Shown here piece by piece: positions 7,801-17,095 of a DNA stretch of 64,000 nt; the first letter of the stretch is position 1; the number at the start of each line of letters is the position of its first letter. Source of the DNA: Binatus sp035524375 (GTDB taxonomy: Bacteria; Desulfobacterota; Binatia; Binatales; Binataceae). The notes under the pieces were generated by a model. It worked only from the letters and a program-made list of their open reading frames with translations, had not been told where the DNA came from and searched no databases. The stretch spans positions 1-64,000 of the forward strand of contig DATKOZ010000073.1 of assembly GCA_035524375.1 (NCBI GenBank), given 5' to 3'. A program made the translations under genes and the position numbers.

Positions 7801-8955
7801 ATGACCCGAGTAGAGGTAAGTAGAGCCGTTCTCCGCTGGGCGCTGGAACGCTCGGGCAGAGACGCAACAGCCGTTCGCGAGAAACTTCCGAGTCTGACTG
7901 AGTGGTTGGAAGGGAAAAGCCAGCCCACCCTGAGCCAGCTCGAGAAGTTTGCAAGGCAAACTCGGACTCCGCTTGGTTACCTCTTCCTTACTGAACCGCC
8001 TGAAGAACGTTTGCCCATCCCGCACTTCCGCACTTTAGGTAACGGGCATCCCCACCGGCCAAGTCCAGATCTGCTTGAGACCGTCTACACAATGGAGCGG
8101 CGTCAAGAATGGATGCGCGAGTATCTCATCCAAGAAGGCCAAGAACCACTGCACTTTGTCAGATCGGCAAAGCTGAACGACAAACCACAAAACGTGGCCA
8201 AGGAGATGCATGACGTTCTTGGTCTCGAACATGGGTGGGCCGCACGACAAGCAACTTGGACTGACGCGCTTAGGGAACTGCGTTCACGACTGGAAGGGGC
8301 GTCGATTCTAGTCGTTGTGAACGGAATTGTTGGAAACAACACGCACAGAAAGTTAGATCCAGCAGAGTTCCGCGGCTTTGTTCTCGTCGATGATTATGCG
8401 CCGCTGGTCTTTGTTAACGGCACCGACGCAAAGGCGGCGCAGATGTTTACTCTGGCGCATGAGCTAGCACACTTGTGGCTTGGGTCAAGTGCCGCCTTTG
8501 ACTTGCGGGAGCTTCAGCCTGCTGATGATGAGACCGAGCGTTCTTGCAATCGAATTGCTGCAGAGTTTCTGGTTCCCGAGAGCGAGCTAAGGACCTTCTG
8601 GCCATCCGCACGTCAGGACCCAGAGCGATTTCAAATGATCGCTCGTCGCTTCAAAGTAAGCGAGTTGGTTGCCGCGCGGCGGGCTCTTGACTTGGAACTT
8701 ATCAGAAAGACCGAGTTTCATGATTTCTATCAGAGCTATTTGGAAAACGAGCGACGCCAAACGTCCAAGCAGCCGTCCGGCGGCGATTTCTATGCAAACC
8801 AAAACTTTCGGATCGGGCGCCTTTTCGCCGAAACGGTAGTTCGAGCCGCCAAGGAAGGAAAGCTCCTTTACCGCGACGCGTATCAACTGACCGGGCTAAG
8901 CGGCAGCACGTTTGATCACTATGCAGAAAAGCTAAGTTTTGGGGAGGCCGGGTGA
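7801..8955 (+). CDS. XRE-type HTH / ImmA-IrrE metallopeptidase antitoxin-like protein
   Basis: 384 residues. Residues 5-65 form an XRE-like helix-turn-helix (LTEWLEGKSQPTLSQLEKFA). Residues ~165-300 are an ImmA/IrrE (COG2856) zinc peptidase domain with HELAH at 220-224 and a downstream Glu in ETERSCNRIAAEFLVP. Proteins of this build commonly act as repressor/antitoxin partners that are regulated or inactivated by proteolysis. The 4-bp GTGA overlap with the PIN-domain gene at 8952 shows translational coupling. Lower GC than the surrounding chromosome suggests horizontal transfer. Confidence 0.9.
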   Translation: MTRVEVSRAVLRWALERSGRDATAVREKLPSLTEWLEGKSQPTLSQLEKFARQTRTPLGYLFLTEPPEERLPIPHFRTLGNGHPHRPSPDLLETVYTMERRQEWMREYLIQEGQEPLHFVRSAKLNDKPQNVAKEMHDVLGLEHGWAARQATWTDALRELRSRLEGASILVVVNGIVGNNTHRKLDPAEFRGFVLVDDYAPLVFVNGTDAKAAQMFTLAHELAHLWLGSSAAFDLRELQPADDETERSCNRIAAEFLVPESELRTFWPSARQDPERFQMIARRFKVSELVAARRALDLELIRKTEFHDFYQSYLENERRQTSKQPSGGDFYANQNFRIGRLFAETVVRAAKEGKLLYRDAYQLTGLSGSTFDHYAEKLSFGEAG

Positions 8956-9455
8956 CCGCTCCTCCCAAATACGTTCTCGACGCGAACGTGTTCATGGAGG
9001 CGGCTAGACGCTATTATGCTTTCGATCTTGTACCAGCCTTCTGGCAAGCACTCATTGACAATGCACAGAAGGGACGTTTGCTGAGCATTGACCGGGTGAG
9101 GGACGAAGTAAGTTATCCAGACGAGCTTGCCAAGTGGTCCAAGGGCAGTTTTCATCCTTGGTTCGTCTCGACGGGCGAAGCTGAAATCCTACAGGCGTAC
9201 AGGCAAATTATGCGTTGGGCTCAGGCTCAGTCACAGTATTCTAACGGCGCCAAAGCGGAATTTGCCGATGAGAGGAATGCAGACGCATGGTTGATCGCAT
9301 ACGCGCAAGCGAGGGGAGCTGTAGTTGTGACGCATGAAGTGCCAGACTCAAAGATCAAGAAGAAAATTCCAATTCCGAATGTTTGTAAAGCGTTTTCGGT
9401 TCCTTTTATAGATTCATTCGCCATGCTCCGCGCTCTGGGAGTGAAACTTGGCTGA
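8952..9455 (+). CDS. DUF4411 PIN-like domain toxin candidate
   Basis: 167 residues, GTG start overlapping the stop of the upstream XRE-ImmA gene by 4 bp. PIN-fold acidic residues are visible: Asp in YVLDANVFMEA near the N-terminus, Glu in the middle (VRDEVSYPDEL) and a cluster in ERNADAWLIAYAQ, followed by VVVTHE. This is the DUF4411 arrangement. PIN proteins are Mg2+-dependent RNases, so this is the likely toxin of the pair with the upstream gene as antitoxin. RNase activity is inferred. Confidence 0.85.
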   Translation: MTAPPKYVLDANVFMEAARRYYAFDLVPAFWQALIDNAQKGRLLSIDRVRDEVSYPDELAKWSKGSFHPWFVSTGEAEILQAYRQIMRWAQAQSQYSNGAKAEFADERNADAWLIAYAQARGAVVVTHEVPDSKIKKKIPIPNVCKAFSVPFIDSFAMLRALGVKLG

Positions 9456-9549
9456 TGCAGGTTTCTTCCGGCGAACAGAGATCAATTTGCAGTGAAGGTA
9501 TGACGACAAATCCGAGGTCGTTGCGCTTCACCTTCCAAAGGCATAACCG

Positions 9550-10194
9550 ATGCCAGAATTCCTAATCTGGATGCATGTGTGCGCGATGGCCGCGTATGTC
9601 GGCGCGCAGTTCGCGGTGATTTATATGCTGATTCCCGCCGCGGAGTCCGCGCCCGATGAGGCCGCGCGCCGCAAAGCGCTCATCGCGGGCTTTCGTTTTT
9701 ACAATCCATTCACGATTGCGGTGCTGGGAATAATTGTAATTACCGGCGCCGCACGCCTGACGGACCTAAAGGCGATGGGCGAGGCGTACTTGGTTCAGAT
9801 CGTGCCGTCATTGGAGATCAAGCTCGGTCTCGCTTTTTTCATGATTTTCTTCCAGACCTACATCACGTTCGGGCTGGCGTTCAGAATCGGCCGGCAGGAA
9901 GATGTCGCCGCCCACGGCGACGGGCCGGCGTTTACAGTCGAGCAGGTGAATTCGATTTTGATGCGGATTCGCGCGATGGCTTGGCTTACGATCGCGCTTG
10001 CGGCGGCGATAATCTGGGTGTCGCTCACCATGAGCGAGCGGACCATCACGCTACCCGCCGCTCCCGGTACCGTTGCCGCGCGGGCGGCATCGGATGCATC
10101 TCCGATTCTCGCGAACCGGTTCGCACCGAGGACGCCGTCCGCGCAGCGCGGACGAGCTTATCGGATCAGCGAGAGAAGCGAGCTGGCCAGGTAA
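9550..10194 (+). CDS. integral membrane protein, CopD-like
   Basis: 214 residues with about four membrane segments (roughly residues 5-30, 52-72, 88-112 and 138-160). The arrangement MHVCAMAAYVGAQFAVIYML with a histidine in the first helix resembles CopD/DUF2269-type membrane proteins. The last ~45 residues are polar and of low complexity; the 3' end overlaps the end of a convergent small gene (10158-10337). Function is not known. Confidence 0.6.
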   Translation: MPEFLIWMHVCAMAAYVGAQFAVIYMLIPAAESAPDEAARRKALIAGFRFYNPFTIAVLGIIVITGAARLTDLKAMGEAYLVQIVPSLEIKLGLAFFMIFFQTYITFGLAFRIGRQEDVAAHGDGPAFTVEQVNSILMRIRAMAWLTIALAAAIIWVSLTMSERTITLPAAPGTVAARAASDASPILANRFAPRTPSAQRGRAYRISERSELAR

Positions 10195-10337
10195 GCCACG
10201 GTGAGCATTCCGAAAATCGCAACGGGAAGTTCATTCAACAGATTCAGTGCCGCCAAGCGCATTCCCTCGCTTACGACCGAACCGTTCTCGTCGTTCCCCA
10301 ACCCGTAGTTTTCAACATGATTCATGAGAGCGTTCAT
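10158..10337 (-). CDS. small single-pass membrane protein
   Basis: A 59-residue frame preceded by a very strong ribosome site (TAGGAGGAGCAAACA before the ATG). The N-terminal half is polar (NHVENYGLGNDENGSVVSEG). The C-terminal third is a hydrophobic segment (LPVAIFGMLTVAYLASSLL) ending in a basic residue. No known family is recognised. It converges on, and overlaps by 37 bp, the membrane-protein gene at 9550. A hairpin (GTCCGCG arms, 10137-10153) lies just past its stop. Confidence 0.55.
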   Translation of the reverse strand: MNALMNHVENYGLGNDENGSVVSEGMRLAALNLLNELPVAIFGMLTVAYLASSLLSLIR

Positions 10338-10638
10338 TGTTTGCTCCTCCTAAGTTCAGCAGCTACTTGCTTTGAGCAAAGCCGATGCCATGGTTGAAAT
10401 CCGTATTTTACGACCTAGATCGACCACTTATTCGTCACTTGTATCGCGTTCACAAAATAAACATCTTGATTTAATTGATAAATTCGACTTCGCAAAATGA
10501 AGATACAGAATTGGGCCGTTTTTCTTTTCGCACAAACTTTCTTGAATCGCGAAATAATGCAGCCCAGTACATGCAGTGTGATCGTGGCATGCGCGGAAAT
10601 CACTTTGATCCACGGCATCGATTTGAGAAAGTGGCCTG
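10338..10638. other. AT-richer intergenic region
   Basis: About 300 bp with no gene seen. It separates a minus-strand small gene from the plus-strand methyltransferase gene, so it should hold two divergent promoters. The AT-rich patch around 10445-10500 is the best place for them; no clear operator was found. Confidence 0.4.
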
Positions 10639-11391
10639 ATGGCGTCTGAACCGAACCAAGTACCAGCTGTCGAGCGATCACATGCGCCACTTTCAGGTCC
10701 TTCCCCGGCTACGGCGGACGCGCCGGCATCGCCGCAATTCTCACGCGGGCTGGCGCTGCGTGTCGCTGAGACGGCGATATTCCTGATTGCCGTCATTGGC
10801 GCAGCCGCGATTGGGTTGGGAATCACCGGGTATTTTTCCGACCACAAGAAGGTCTTCGCTTATCTGATCGCATATGCGGGGTTTTGCTTCGCCGATTTAC
10901 TGGTACGCGAGGATCCAAAGGATGGGTCGGCGCGCGAGGAGCTGTCGCGCCGGATCGCGGTGCAATCGCCGCTCTTGGTCCTGTTCGCGCTGGCGCCGAT
11001 GGAACGGACCTATCTGTATGGCGGCGAGCCGCCGGGATGGCTGTCGGCGCTGGGCTTGCTGGTGGAATTGATTGGCATCTGGCTGGCGCTGGGCGCGAGG
11101 ATGCAGTTGGGATTTTTTGCCGCAAGCAAGACGCCCGAGCGTCCGGTGCTGGTCACCAGCGGATTGTTCCGCTACGTGCGCCATCCTGGCTATGCGGGGA
11201 TTTTTCTGGTGATGCTTGCGTGGCCGCTCGAGTATGGGGCGCCGATCGCGGAATTCATAACACTGATTACGGGAATAATCGCGGTGAACGCCAGGATCGC
11301 CGAGGAGGAAGCGGAACTGCGCATTCGCTTCGGCGAGGAGTACGAGAATTACGTCCGCACCACCGACACGCTCATTCCCGGAATCTGGTGA
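10639..11391 (+). CDS. isoprenylcysteine carboxyl methyltransferase family membrane protein
   Basis: 250 residues. After a Pro/Ala-rich N-terminus come about five membrane helices. The C-terminal half carries the ICMT/PEMT signature: LVTSGLFRYVRHPGYAG (the RHPxYxG SAM-binding turn) and then EEEAELRIRFGEEYENY. Bacterial members methylate small lipids or carboxylates, and the substrate cannot be predicted. Both ends are intact, and the family assignment is solid. Confidence 0.85.
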   Translation: MASEPNQVPAVERSHAPLSGPSPATADAPASPQFSRGLALRVAETAIFLIAVIGAAAIGLGITGYFSDHKKVFAYLIAYAGFCFADLLVREDPKDGSAREELSRRIAVQSPLLVLFALAPMERTYLYGGEPPGWLSALGLLVELIGIWLALGARMQLGFFAASKTPERPVLVTSGLFRYVRHPGYAGIFLVMLAWPLEYGAPIAEFITLITGIIAVNARIAEEEAELRIRFGEEYENYVRTTDTLIPGIW

Positions 11392-11408
11392 TCGATCGGT
11401 TGCTTATT

Positions 11409-12038
11409 TTACGCAGTTCGCGCCTTGAGCTGGCAGGGAGCTTGCGAGCAATAATCTTCATGCGCGTGCGGCGATACGAATTTTGCGCCGCACGATGCGC
11501 ATTCGCGAATCTCCTCACCCGATTTGAGGATGGATTTCAGGCGCCGCAGACCTGCGGCATCCAGTGCGCGCGGCTTCTTTCTAACCGGCCGCGCTACAAT
11601 CTCGCCATCAGTGGTTTCTTCCGAAACTGAGCGCCCTTGGGCTCCCATTACGGCCAGTTCATCAGCGCGATTGTTGAGCGGATCGGTGCCATGCCCACGC
11701 ACCCATTCGAATTCGACCGTGCGCGCATCGCGTTCCGCATCGAGCAGGCGCCACAAATCATGGTTTTTGTTGCGCTTCCAGCCGTGTTCGATTGTGTTCA
11801 CGACGTACTGGCTGTCGGAACGAAACACGACATGGCTGCCTGGCTCGGTGGCGCGCAGCCCTTCGATCGCCGCGGTCAATTCCATGCGATTGTTTGTGGT
11901 CGATGGTGAGTGGCCATTGAATTCGCATCGCGAACCGTCGGGCGCGATCACGATCACGCCCCATCCGCCGGGTCCGTCTGGATTCCGCAGGCAGGAGCCG
12001 TCGCCATACACGATGAACTTATGATGGGTTAGCGGCAC
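11409..12038 (-). CDS. rnhA: ribonuclease HI with C-terminal zinc-finger-like extension
   Basis: 209 residues. Residues 1-145 are RNase HI, which cuts RNA in RNA-DNA hybrids. The catalytic set is visible: Asp in YGDGS, Glu in NRMELTA, Asp in RSDSQYV and Asp in NNRADELA. The remaining ~60 residues are extra relative to the usual ~150-residue enzyme and hold CASCGAKF and CSQAPC, a likely four-cysteine zinc site that could bind nucleic acid. It is the last gene of a lon-glgA-rnhA run on the minus strand, with short gaps. Confidence 0.93.
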   Translation of the reverse strand: MPLTHHKFIVYGDGSCLRNPDGPGGWGVIVIAPDGSRCEFNGHSPSTTNNRMELTAAIEGLRATEPGSHVVFRSDSQYVVNTIEHGWKRNKNHDLWRLLDAERDARTVEFEWVRGHGTDPLNNRADELAVMGAQGRSVSEETTDGEIVARPVRKKPRALDAAGLRRLKSILKSGEEIRECASCGAKFVSPHAHEDYCSQAPCQLKARTA

Positions 12039-12047
12039 GGCGCGATT

Positions 12048-13523
12048 CTACTCCAAGCGGCGTGCGCTTCGCAGCCGGACGAACCATTCGAGGTACGTGC
12101 GTGCCGCGCGGTCCCATGAAAAATTGGCGGCGAAGCAGTTTTCGATCAGCCGCCGCCATGCCGGGGGGTTGCGGAAGGTCTCTGTCATCCGGGTAATTGC
12201 CGCCACCATGTCCCACGGCTCGAATCGCTCGAAGACGAAGCCATTACCCGCGCCCGTTGCGGGATCGAACTCGCTGACTGTATCGCGCAGGCCGCCAGTG
12301 GCGCGCACGATCGGTGCGGTGCCATAGCGAAGGGCATACATCTGGGTCAGTCCACACGGCTCAAAACGCGACGGCATCAGGAATGCATCGCTGCCGGCCT
12401 GTACGCGATGCGCGGCAGCATCGTCGAATTCGATCATCGAGTGAAATTTTCCCGGATAGCGCCGCTCGGCATCGCGGAAAAATCCTTCCAGCGGCGGGTC
12501 GCCGGCCGCCAGCATCACCAATTGCACATCCATGCGCATCACTTCGTCGAGGGCGTCGCGCAGCAGGTAAACTCCCTTCTGCTCGGTCATTCGCGTGACC
12601 ATTCCGATAATCGGCGTGCCTTCGCGTTCCGGAAATCCCGATTCCGCTCGCAGCGCCCGGGCGCATTCGCGCTTGCCGTCCGGACGCATGGCGGAATAAC
12701 GCGCCGCGATGTTGGAATCGTGCGCCGGGTCCCATTCATCGTAGTCGGCCCCGTTGAGAATCCCAATGAAATCGCCGCCTTTCGCACTGAGCACGCCCTC
12801 GAGCCCAAAGCCGAATTCATAGCTGCCGGTGACTTCACGCGCGTAGGTGGGGCTGACGGTCGATACGCCGTCAGCCAGCACGATTGCGCCCTTCATCAGG
12901 TTCAGCAGGCCGTAAAACTCAAGGCAGCCCGGATTGAAATATTTCCGGTCGATACCGAGCAGGTGGAATTCGCCGCCATCCGCGAGTCCCTGAAATGCGA
13001 CGTTGTGGATCGTAAATATCGCGAGTGTTCGCTCGAAGTGACGTCTTAGAGAATCATCGGCACGTGCCGCGATAATAGTCGCTGCAGAATGCCAGTCGTG
13101 AGCGTGAATCACATCAGGGTGAATCATTTCGGCGGCGACCATCGCGGCCGCCCGGCCGAAGAAGATGAAGCGGCGCAAGTTATCTGAATAGGCGCCACCG
13201 GCGTCGCCATAAATCCCGTTGCGCGCGAAGAAGTGAGGATGCTCGATCAGATACATCGAGACGCCGCGCGATAATTTCGGGCCGCGGACGCTGAAGCGCT
13301 CCGTATCGGGGCCCAGCTGCATTGACATCTCACCGGCGATCGGAACGGATCCCAGTGCGTGGAGCAGGGGCGGGTACGCTGGCACGATAACCGACGGTTC
13401 CGTACCGGCTGCCTGGAGCGCCGGGGGCATTGCGCCAATCACATCAGCGAGCCCGCCGGCTTTAGCATGCGGGGCGATTTCCGCGGCGGCAATCGCGATC
13501 TTCACAGGTTGGTTTAACGCCAA
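12048..13523 (-). CDS. glgA: glycogen synthase (ADP-glucose type)
   Basis: 491 residues, normal length for a GT5 starch/glycogen synthase, which elongates alpha-1,4-glucan from ADP-glucose. The N-terminal KAGGLADVIGAMP is the KxGGL nucleotide-sugar motif. The C-terminal PSRFEPCGLTQMYALRYGT holds the conserved E of the retaining GT-B site. It lies between lon and rnhA with a ~20 bp gap to lon. No other glycogen genes are in the window. Confidence 0.95.
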   Translation of the reverse strand: MALNQPVKIAIAAAEIAPHAKAGGLADVIGAMPPALQAAGTEPSVIVPAYPPLLHALGSVPIAGEMSMQLGPDTERFSVRGPKLSRGVSMYLIEHPHFFARNGIYGDAGGAYSDNLRRFIFFGRAAAMVAAEMIHPDVIHAHDWHSAATIIAARADDSLRRHFERTLAIFTIHNVAFQGLADGGEFHLLGIDRKYFNPGCLEFYGLLNLMKGAIVLADGVSTVSPTYAREVTGSYEFGFGLEGVLSAKGGDFIGILNGADYDEWDPAHDSNIAARYSAMRPDGKRECARALRAESGFPEREGTPIIGMVTRMTEQKGVYLLRDALDEVMRMDVQLVMLAAGDPPLEGFFRDAERRYPGKFHSMIEFDDAAAHRVQAGSDAFLMPSRFEPCGLTQMYALRYGTAPIVRATGGLRDTVSEFDPATGAGNGFVFERFEPWDMVAAITRMTETFRNPPAWRRLIENCFAANFSWDRAARTYLEWFVRLRSARRLE

Positions 13524-13543
13524 GCCGCGGTTTGCCGGGTCAC

Positions 13544-15958
13544 CTAGTTCAGCACGGTTCGTTCCGGCTCGGCAGCCGGTTGAGCGTCGCTGGCATCGCG
13601 CAGCGCGTGCGCGATCACTTCGTCTACGGTATCGACAAAGACCATCTCCAATTCGCCGCGGACGCCGGCTGGAATATCCTCAAGGTCGCGCTCGTTGCGG
13701 CGCGGCAGAATAATTGTCTTGATACCCGCGCGCCGCGCGGCGAGCACTTTTTCCTTGATTCCGCCGACCGGCAGCACTTTACCGCGCAGCGTGATCTCGC
13801 CGGTCATGGCGATATCGGAGCGTACCGGACGTCCGCTCAAAAGCGACGCGAGCGAGACGGCGATCGTCACGCCCGCCGACGGGCCATCCTTTGGAATCGC
13901 CCCTGCTGGGACATGGACATGGATGTCGGCCTTCTCGAAGAAATCAGGGGGTACTCCAACTCTTTCGGCGCGTGAGCGGATATAGGACAGGGCGGCCTGC
14001 GCGGATTCCTTCATCACGTCGCCGAGCGATCCGGTAAGCGTCAGGCCCTTCTGGCCGGGCATCCGGGTGCTCTCAATAAACATGATGTCGCCGCCGGCGG
14101 GCGTCCATGCCAGGCCGGTTGCGACTCCCGGTTCCTGCGTGCGCTCGGCCACTTCGGCGAAGAATTTGGGAGGCCCGAGCAGGCGCTGAACATCGGCAAC
14201 GCTGACGCGTTCGAGAAGCGGTTCGCCCTCGGTGATCGATCGCGCGATTTTGCGGCATACGCGGGAGATCTCGCGCTCAAGATTGCGCAATCCGGCCTCG
14301 CGCGTGTAGCTGCGAATTATTTCACGCAGAGCGGCTTCCTCAAATTCAATCTTGCGCCCGTCCAGACCATTCTCAGTTATCTGCTTGGGTACGAGATGCC
14401 GCTGTACGATCTGAAGCTTTTCCTCTTCCGTGTAACCGGGCAGCTCGAGTACTTCCATCCGGTCGCGCAGTGCATGCGGGATCGGGTCGAGCACGTTCGC
14501 AGTGGTCAGGAACAGGACCTTCGACAAGTCGAACGGCACGTCCAGGTAATGATCGGAAAACGCGTTATTCTGCTCGGGATCCAGGACTTCCAGCAATGCT
14601 GAGGCCGGATCGCCGCGGAAGTCCATCCCGAGTTTGTCCACCTCGTCGAGGATGAAGAGCGGATTGTTGGAGCCGGCGTTGCGGAGTCCCTGGATGATGC
14701 GGCCAGGCAACGAACCGATATAGGTACGGCGATGGCCGCGGATTTCGGCTTCATCGCGAATGCCGCCCAGTGACAGCCGCACGAATTTGCGGCCCAGCGC
14801 GCGTGCGATCGAACGGCCCAGCGACGTTTTGCCGGTGCCGGGCGGGCCGACGAAGCAAAGAATGGGTCCCTTGGTATCTTTTTTCAGTTGCCGTACCGCG
14901 AGAAATTCGAGAATGCGCTCCTTAATCTTCTCCAGATTGTAATGATCTTCGTCGAGAACGCGGCGGGCGTTTTTGATGTCCAGGTTGTCCTCGGTCGAGG
15001 TGCTCCACGGCAGCCCAACCAGCCAGTCGAGGTAGGTCCGCACGACGGTATGCTCGGCCGACTCTGGCGGGATCATTTTCAGCCGCTCCAACTCCTTGTC
15101 GGCGGCTTTGCGTGCGTCGGGCGGCATCTTTGCCGCTTCGATCTTCTTCGTCAGTTCTTCGGCTTCGGAGCCGCGCCCATCGCCTTCGCCCAGCTCCTTC
15201 TGAATCGCCTTCAACTGCTGGCGCAGATAATACTCGCGCTGGTTCTTGTTGAGCTCGGTCTGAACTTGCGATTGAATTTTGTGGCCGATTTCGAGTAGTT
15301 CGATTTCGCGGTTCAGGATCGAGATCAATTTTTCCAGCCGCACGCGCACGTCAGCGGTGGCGAGCAACTCCTGCGCTTCCTCGACGGCGATCCGCAGGTA
15401 GGAGGCGACCATGTCGGTCAATCGCGATGGATCCTTCACCTGGGTTGCCATCGCCTGCAACTCATCGGGCAGGTATGGCACCAGCGAGACAAACTTGGAG
15501 AACTGATTCACCAGATGCGACTGGAGGGCGTCGAGTTCCTTTCCGGCGGAGATCTCCTCAGGTAGGCGCGCGGCGTGCGCGAGGAAGTACGGCTCCTGCT
15601 GTGTGAAATCGCTAAGCTCGACGCGCGCCAGCCCCTGCACAAGGACCCGTACGCTATTGTCGGGATAACGCAGCATCTTGAGTATGCGCGCCGCCGTCCC
15701 ACGCGGGTACAGTCCATCGGGAGCAGGACTTTCCTCTTCCGGGTTACGTTGGGTCGCCAGCGCAATCACTTTCGAGGTCTGGCCGACCTCCTCAATTAGC
15801 TTGAGCGAGGAGGGACGCGAAACCAGAAACGGTATAATCTGGCTTGGGAAAATTACGATGCCGCGCAGCGGCAACACCGGCAGCAGGCTGGGAATCTCAG
15901 CCTTGCTGAGGTCTTCTTCGAGTTCGAAACGCTTTTCCCCTTTGGATTTTTCCGCCAT
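13544..15958 (-). CDS. lon: ATP-dependent Lon protease
   Basis: 804 residues, full length. In order: N-terminal LonN substrate-binding domain (LPVLPLRGIVIFP), coiled coil, AAA+ module with Walker A GPPGTGKTS and Walker B LFILDEVDKL, then the serine protease domain. The catalytic Ser is in KDGPSAGVTI and the Lys in GGIKEKVLAARRAG. It degrades misfolded and regulatory proteins in the cytoplasm. First gene of the lon-glgA-rnhA run; the ~210 bp upstream gap is a divergent promoter region shared with 16168. No HrcA- or sigma32-type site was identified. Confidence 0.97.
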   Translation of the reverse strand: MAEKSKGEKRFELEEDLSKAEIPSLLPVLPLRGIVIFPSQIIPFLVSRPSSLKLIEEVGQTSKVIALATQRNPEEESPAPDGLYPRGTAARILKMLRYPDNSVRVLVQGLARVELSDFTQQEPYFLAHAARLPEEISAGKELDALQSHLVNQFSKFVSLVPYLPDELQAMATQVKDPSRLTDMVASYLRIAVEEAQELLATADVRVRLEKLISILNREIELLEIGHKIQSQVQTELNKNQREYYLRQQLKAIQKELGEGDGRGSEAEELTKKIEAAKMPPDARKAADKELERLKMIPPESAEHTVVRTYLDWLVGLPWSTSTEDNLDIKNARRVLDEDHYNLEKIKERILEFLAVRQLKKDTKGPILCFVGPPGTGKTSLGRSIARALGRKFVRLSLGGIRDEAEIRGHRRTYIGSLPGRIIQGLRNAGSNNPLFILDEVDKLGMDFRGDPASALLEVLDPEQNNAFSDHYLDVPFDLSKVLFLTTANVLDPIPHALRDRMEVLELPGYTEEEKLQIVQRHLVPKQITENGLDGRKIEFEEAALREIIRSYTREAGLRNLEREISRVCRKIARSITEGEPLLERVSVADVQRLLGPPKFFAEVAERTQEPGVATGLAWTPAGGDIMFIESTRMPGQKGLTLTGSLGDVMKESAQAALSYIRSRAERVGVPPDFFEKADIHVHVPAGAIPKDGPSAGVTIAVSLASLLSGRPVRSDIAMTGEITLRGKVLPVGGIKEKVLAARRAGIKTIILPRRNERDLEDIPAGVRGELEMVFVDTVDEVIAHALRDASDAQPAAEPERTVLN

Positions 15959-16167
15959 CAGTTGGAATCCTCATCTGGAGGGGAGCCCATGCCGCCAGCG
16001 CCACCGCTCAATCCAAAACCAACCGTAGTATATGGATATCGTGCAGACAAGGCTGCCTCCGATTATCAAGCTAACCATGGCGGGATGATCGTGCCACCTG
16101 TGCGGTTTCAAGCGGACGAAAGATTGCGCTAAACTGCGCTTACGTTTGCTTCGTTAGAACACCGTGG

Positions 16168-16605
16168 ATGGTCAAATTGTCCAAGGATCAATTCGAGAAA
16201 TTGTTCAGTGCGGATGAAGCTAATGCGCTGATTCCACGGCTGGAAGTCCTGATGCGCAAGCTGCAGATGCAGGCCGTATCGATGCGTGCATGCCTGGAGG
16301 AGTTATCGGAGCAGGACCCGGAAATCGTTCAGTTGCCCTTTAAGGACGCCGCACGGCGCCATCCGCAATTGCGCTCGTTCGCGGCCGCGATGGCCGAGGC
16401 TGCCGAAGAAATCGAATCGCTGGGGTGCTTCCTAAAGGATCTCGAACAGGGGCTGGTCGATTTTCCCGCCGATGACGGCAGCGGTGGAGTGGTCTTCCTT
16501 TGCTGGCAGTTTGGCGAGCCGCAAATTGTGGCATGGCATTCAATCGATTCCGGCTTTGCCAGCCGCCAACCGCTTCCCGGCGCGCCCAAGCTGTATCTAA
16601 ATTGA
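16168..16605 (+). CDS. DUF2203 family protein
   Basis: 145 residues. Matches the DUF2203 pattern: LFSADEANALIPRLEVLMRK at the start, a central helical hairpin, LKDLEQGLVDFPA, and a C-terminal strand pair with VFLCWQFGEPQIVAWH. Family function is unknown. First of a plus-strand group running to about 18.4 kb. Confidence 0.85.
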   Translation: MVKLSKDQFEKLFSADEANALIPRLEVLMRKLQMQAVSMRACLEELSEQDPEIVQLPFKDAARRHPQLRSFAAAMAEAAEEIESLGCFLKDLEQGLVDFPADDGSGGVVFLCWQFGEPQIVAWHSIDSGFASRQPLPGAPKLYLN

Positions 16606-16633
16606 CCGGGCAATGGGATCGTAAGAGCTAATC

Positions 16634-17095
16634 GTGTTGTTTATTTATCTATTGGCGTTGGCAATTTGGATCGGCGCGATCGTGTTCTTTTCGTTCTTTA
16701 CCGCGCCGGCGGTGTTCCAGAACCTGCCCCGATCCGAGGCTGGGACAGTGGTTGGGGCAATCTTTCCGCGCTACTACGCGCTGGGATATGTGGCCGGGGC
16801 GATTAGCCTTGCCGCGGCGGTCTATTTCGCAATGTCGCGGGAAGCGCGGGTGTGGTGGAGCGGTGCGGCAATCACGCTGGCGATAGCGCTGGGAATCAGT
16901 GTATATGCCGGCGCGGCGATATTACCGCGCGCCCATGCGCTCCGCGCAGTGGTGGAACAGGACAACCCGGATCCAGAGCGCAAGGCCGAGTTCGATCAGT
17001 TGCATCGTCTGTCGGTCATTCTTAATGGCAGCGTATTGCTGCTCGATCTCGCCGCGCTGGCGATCAGTTCTGGGGCGCTGAATTATCGTGGCTGA
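16634..17095 (+). CDS. DUF4149-like four-helix membrane protein
   Basis: 153 residues from a GTG start. Four membrane segments (about residues 3-22, 46-66, 75-97 and 130-147) with the conserved AVFQNLPRSEAGTVVGAIFPRYY loop after the first helix and DQLHRLSVILNG before the last. This is the DUF4149/TMEM205-like pattern. Function is unknown. Its 3' end overlaps the next gene by 8 bp, so the two are probably translated together. Confidence 0.8.
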   Translation: MLFIYLLALAIWIGAIVFFSFFTAPAVFQNLPRSEAGTVVGAIFPRYYALGYVAGAISLAAAVYFAMSREARVWWSGAAITLAIALGISVYAGAAILPRAHALRAVVEQDNPDPERKAEFDQLHRLSVILNGSVLLLDLAALAISSGALNYRG

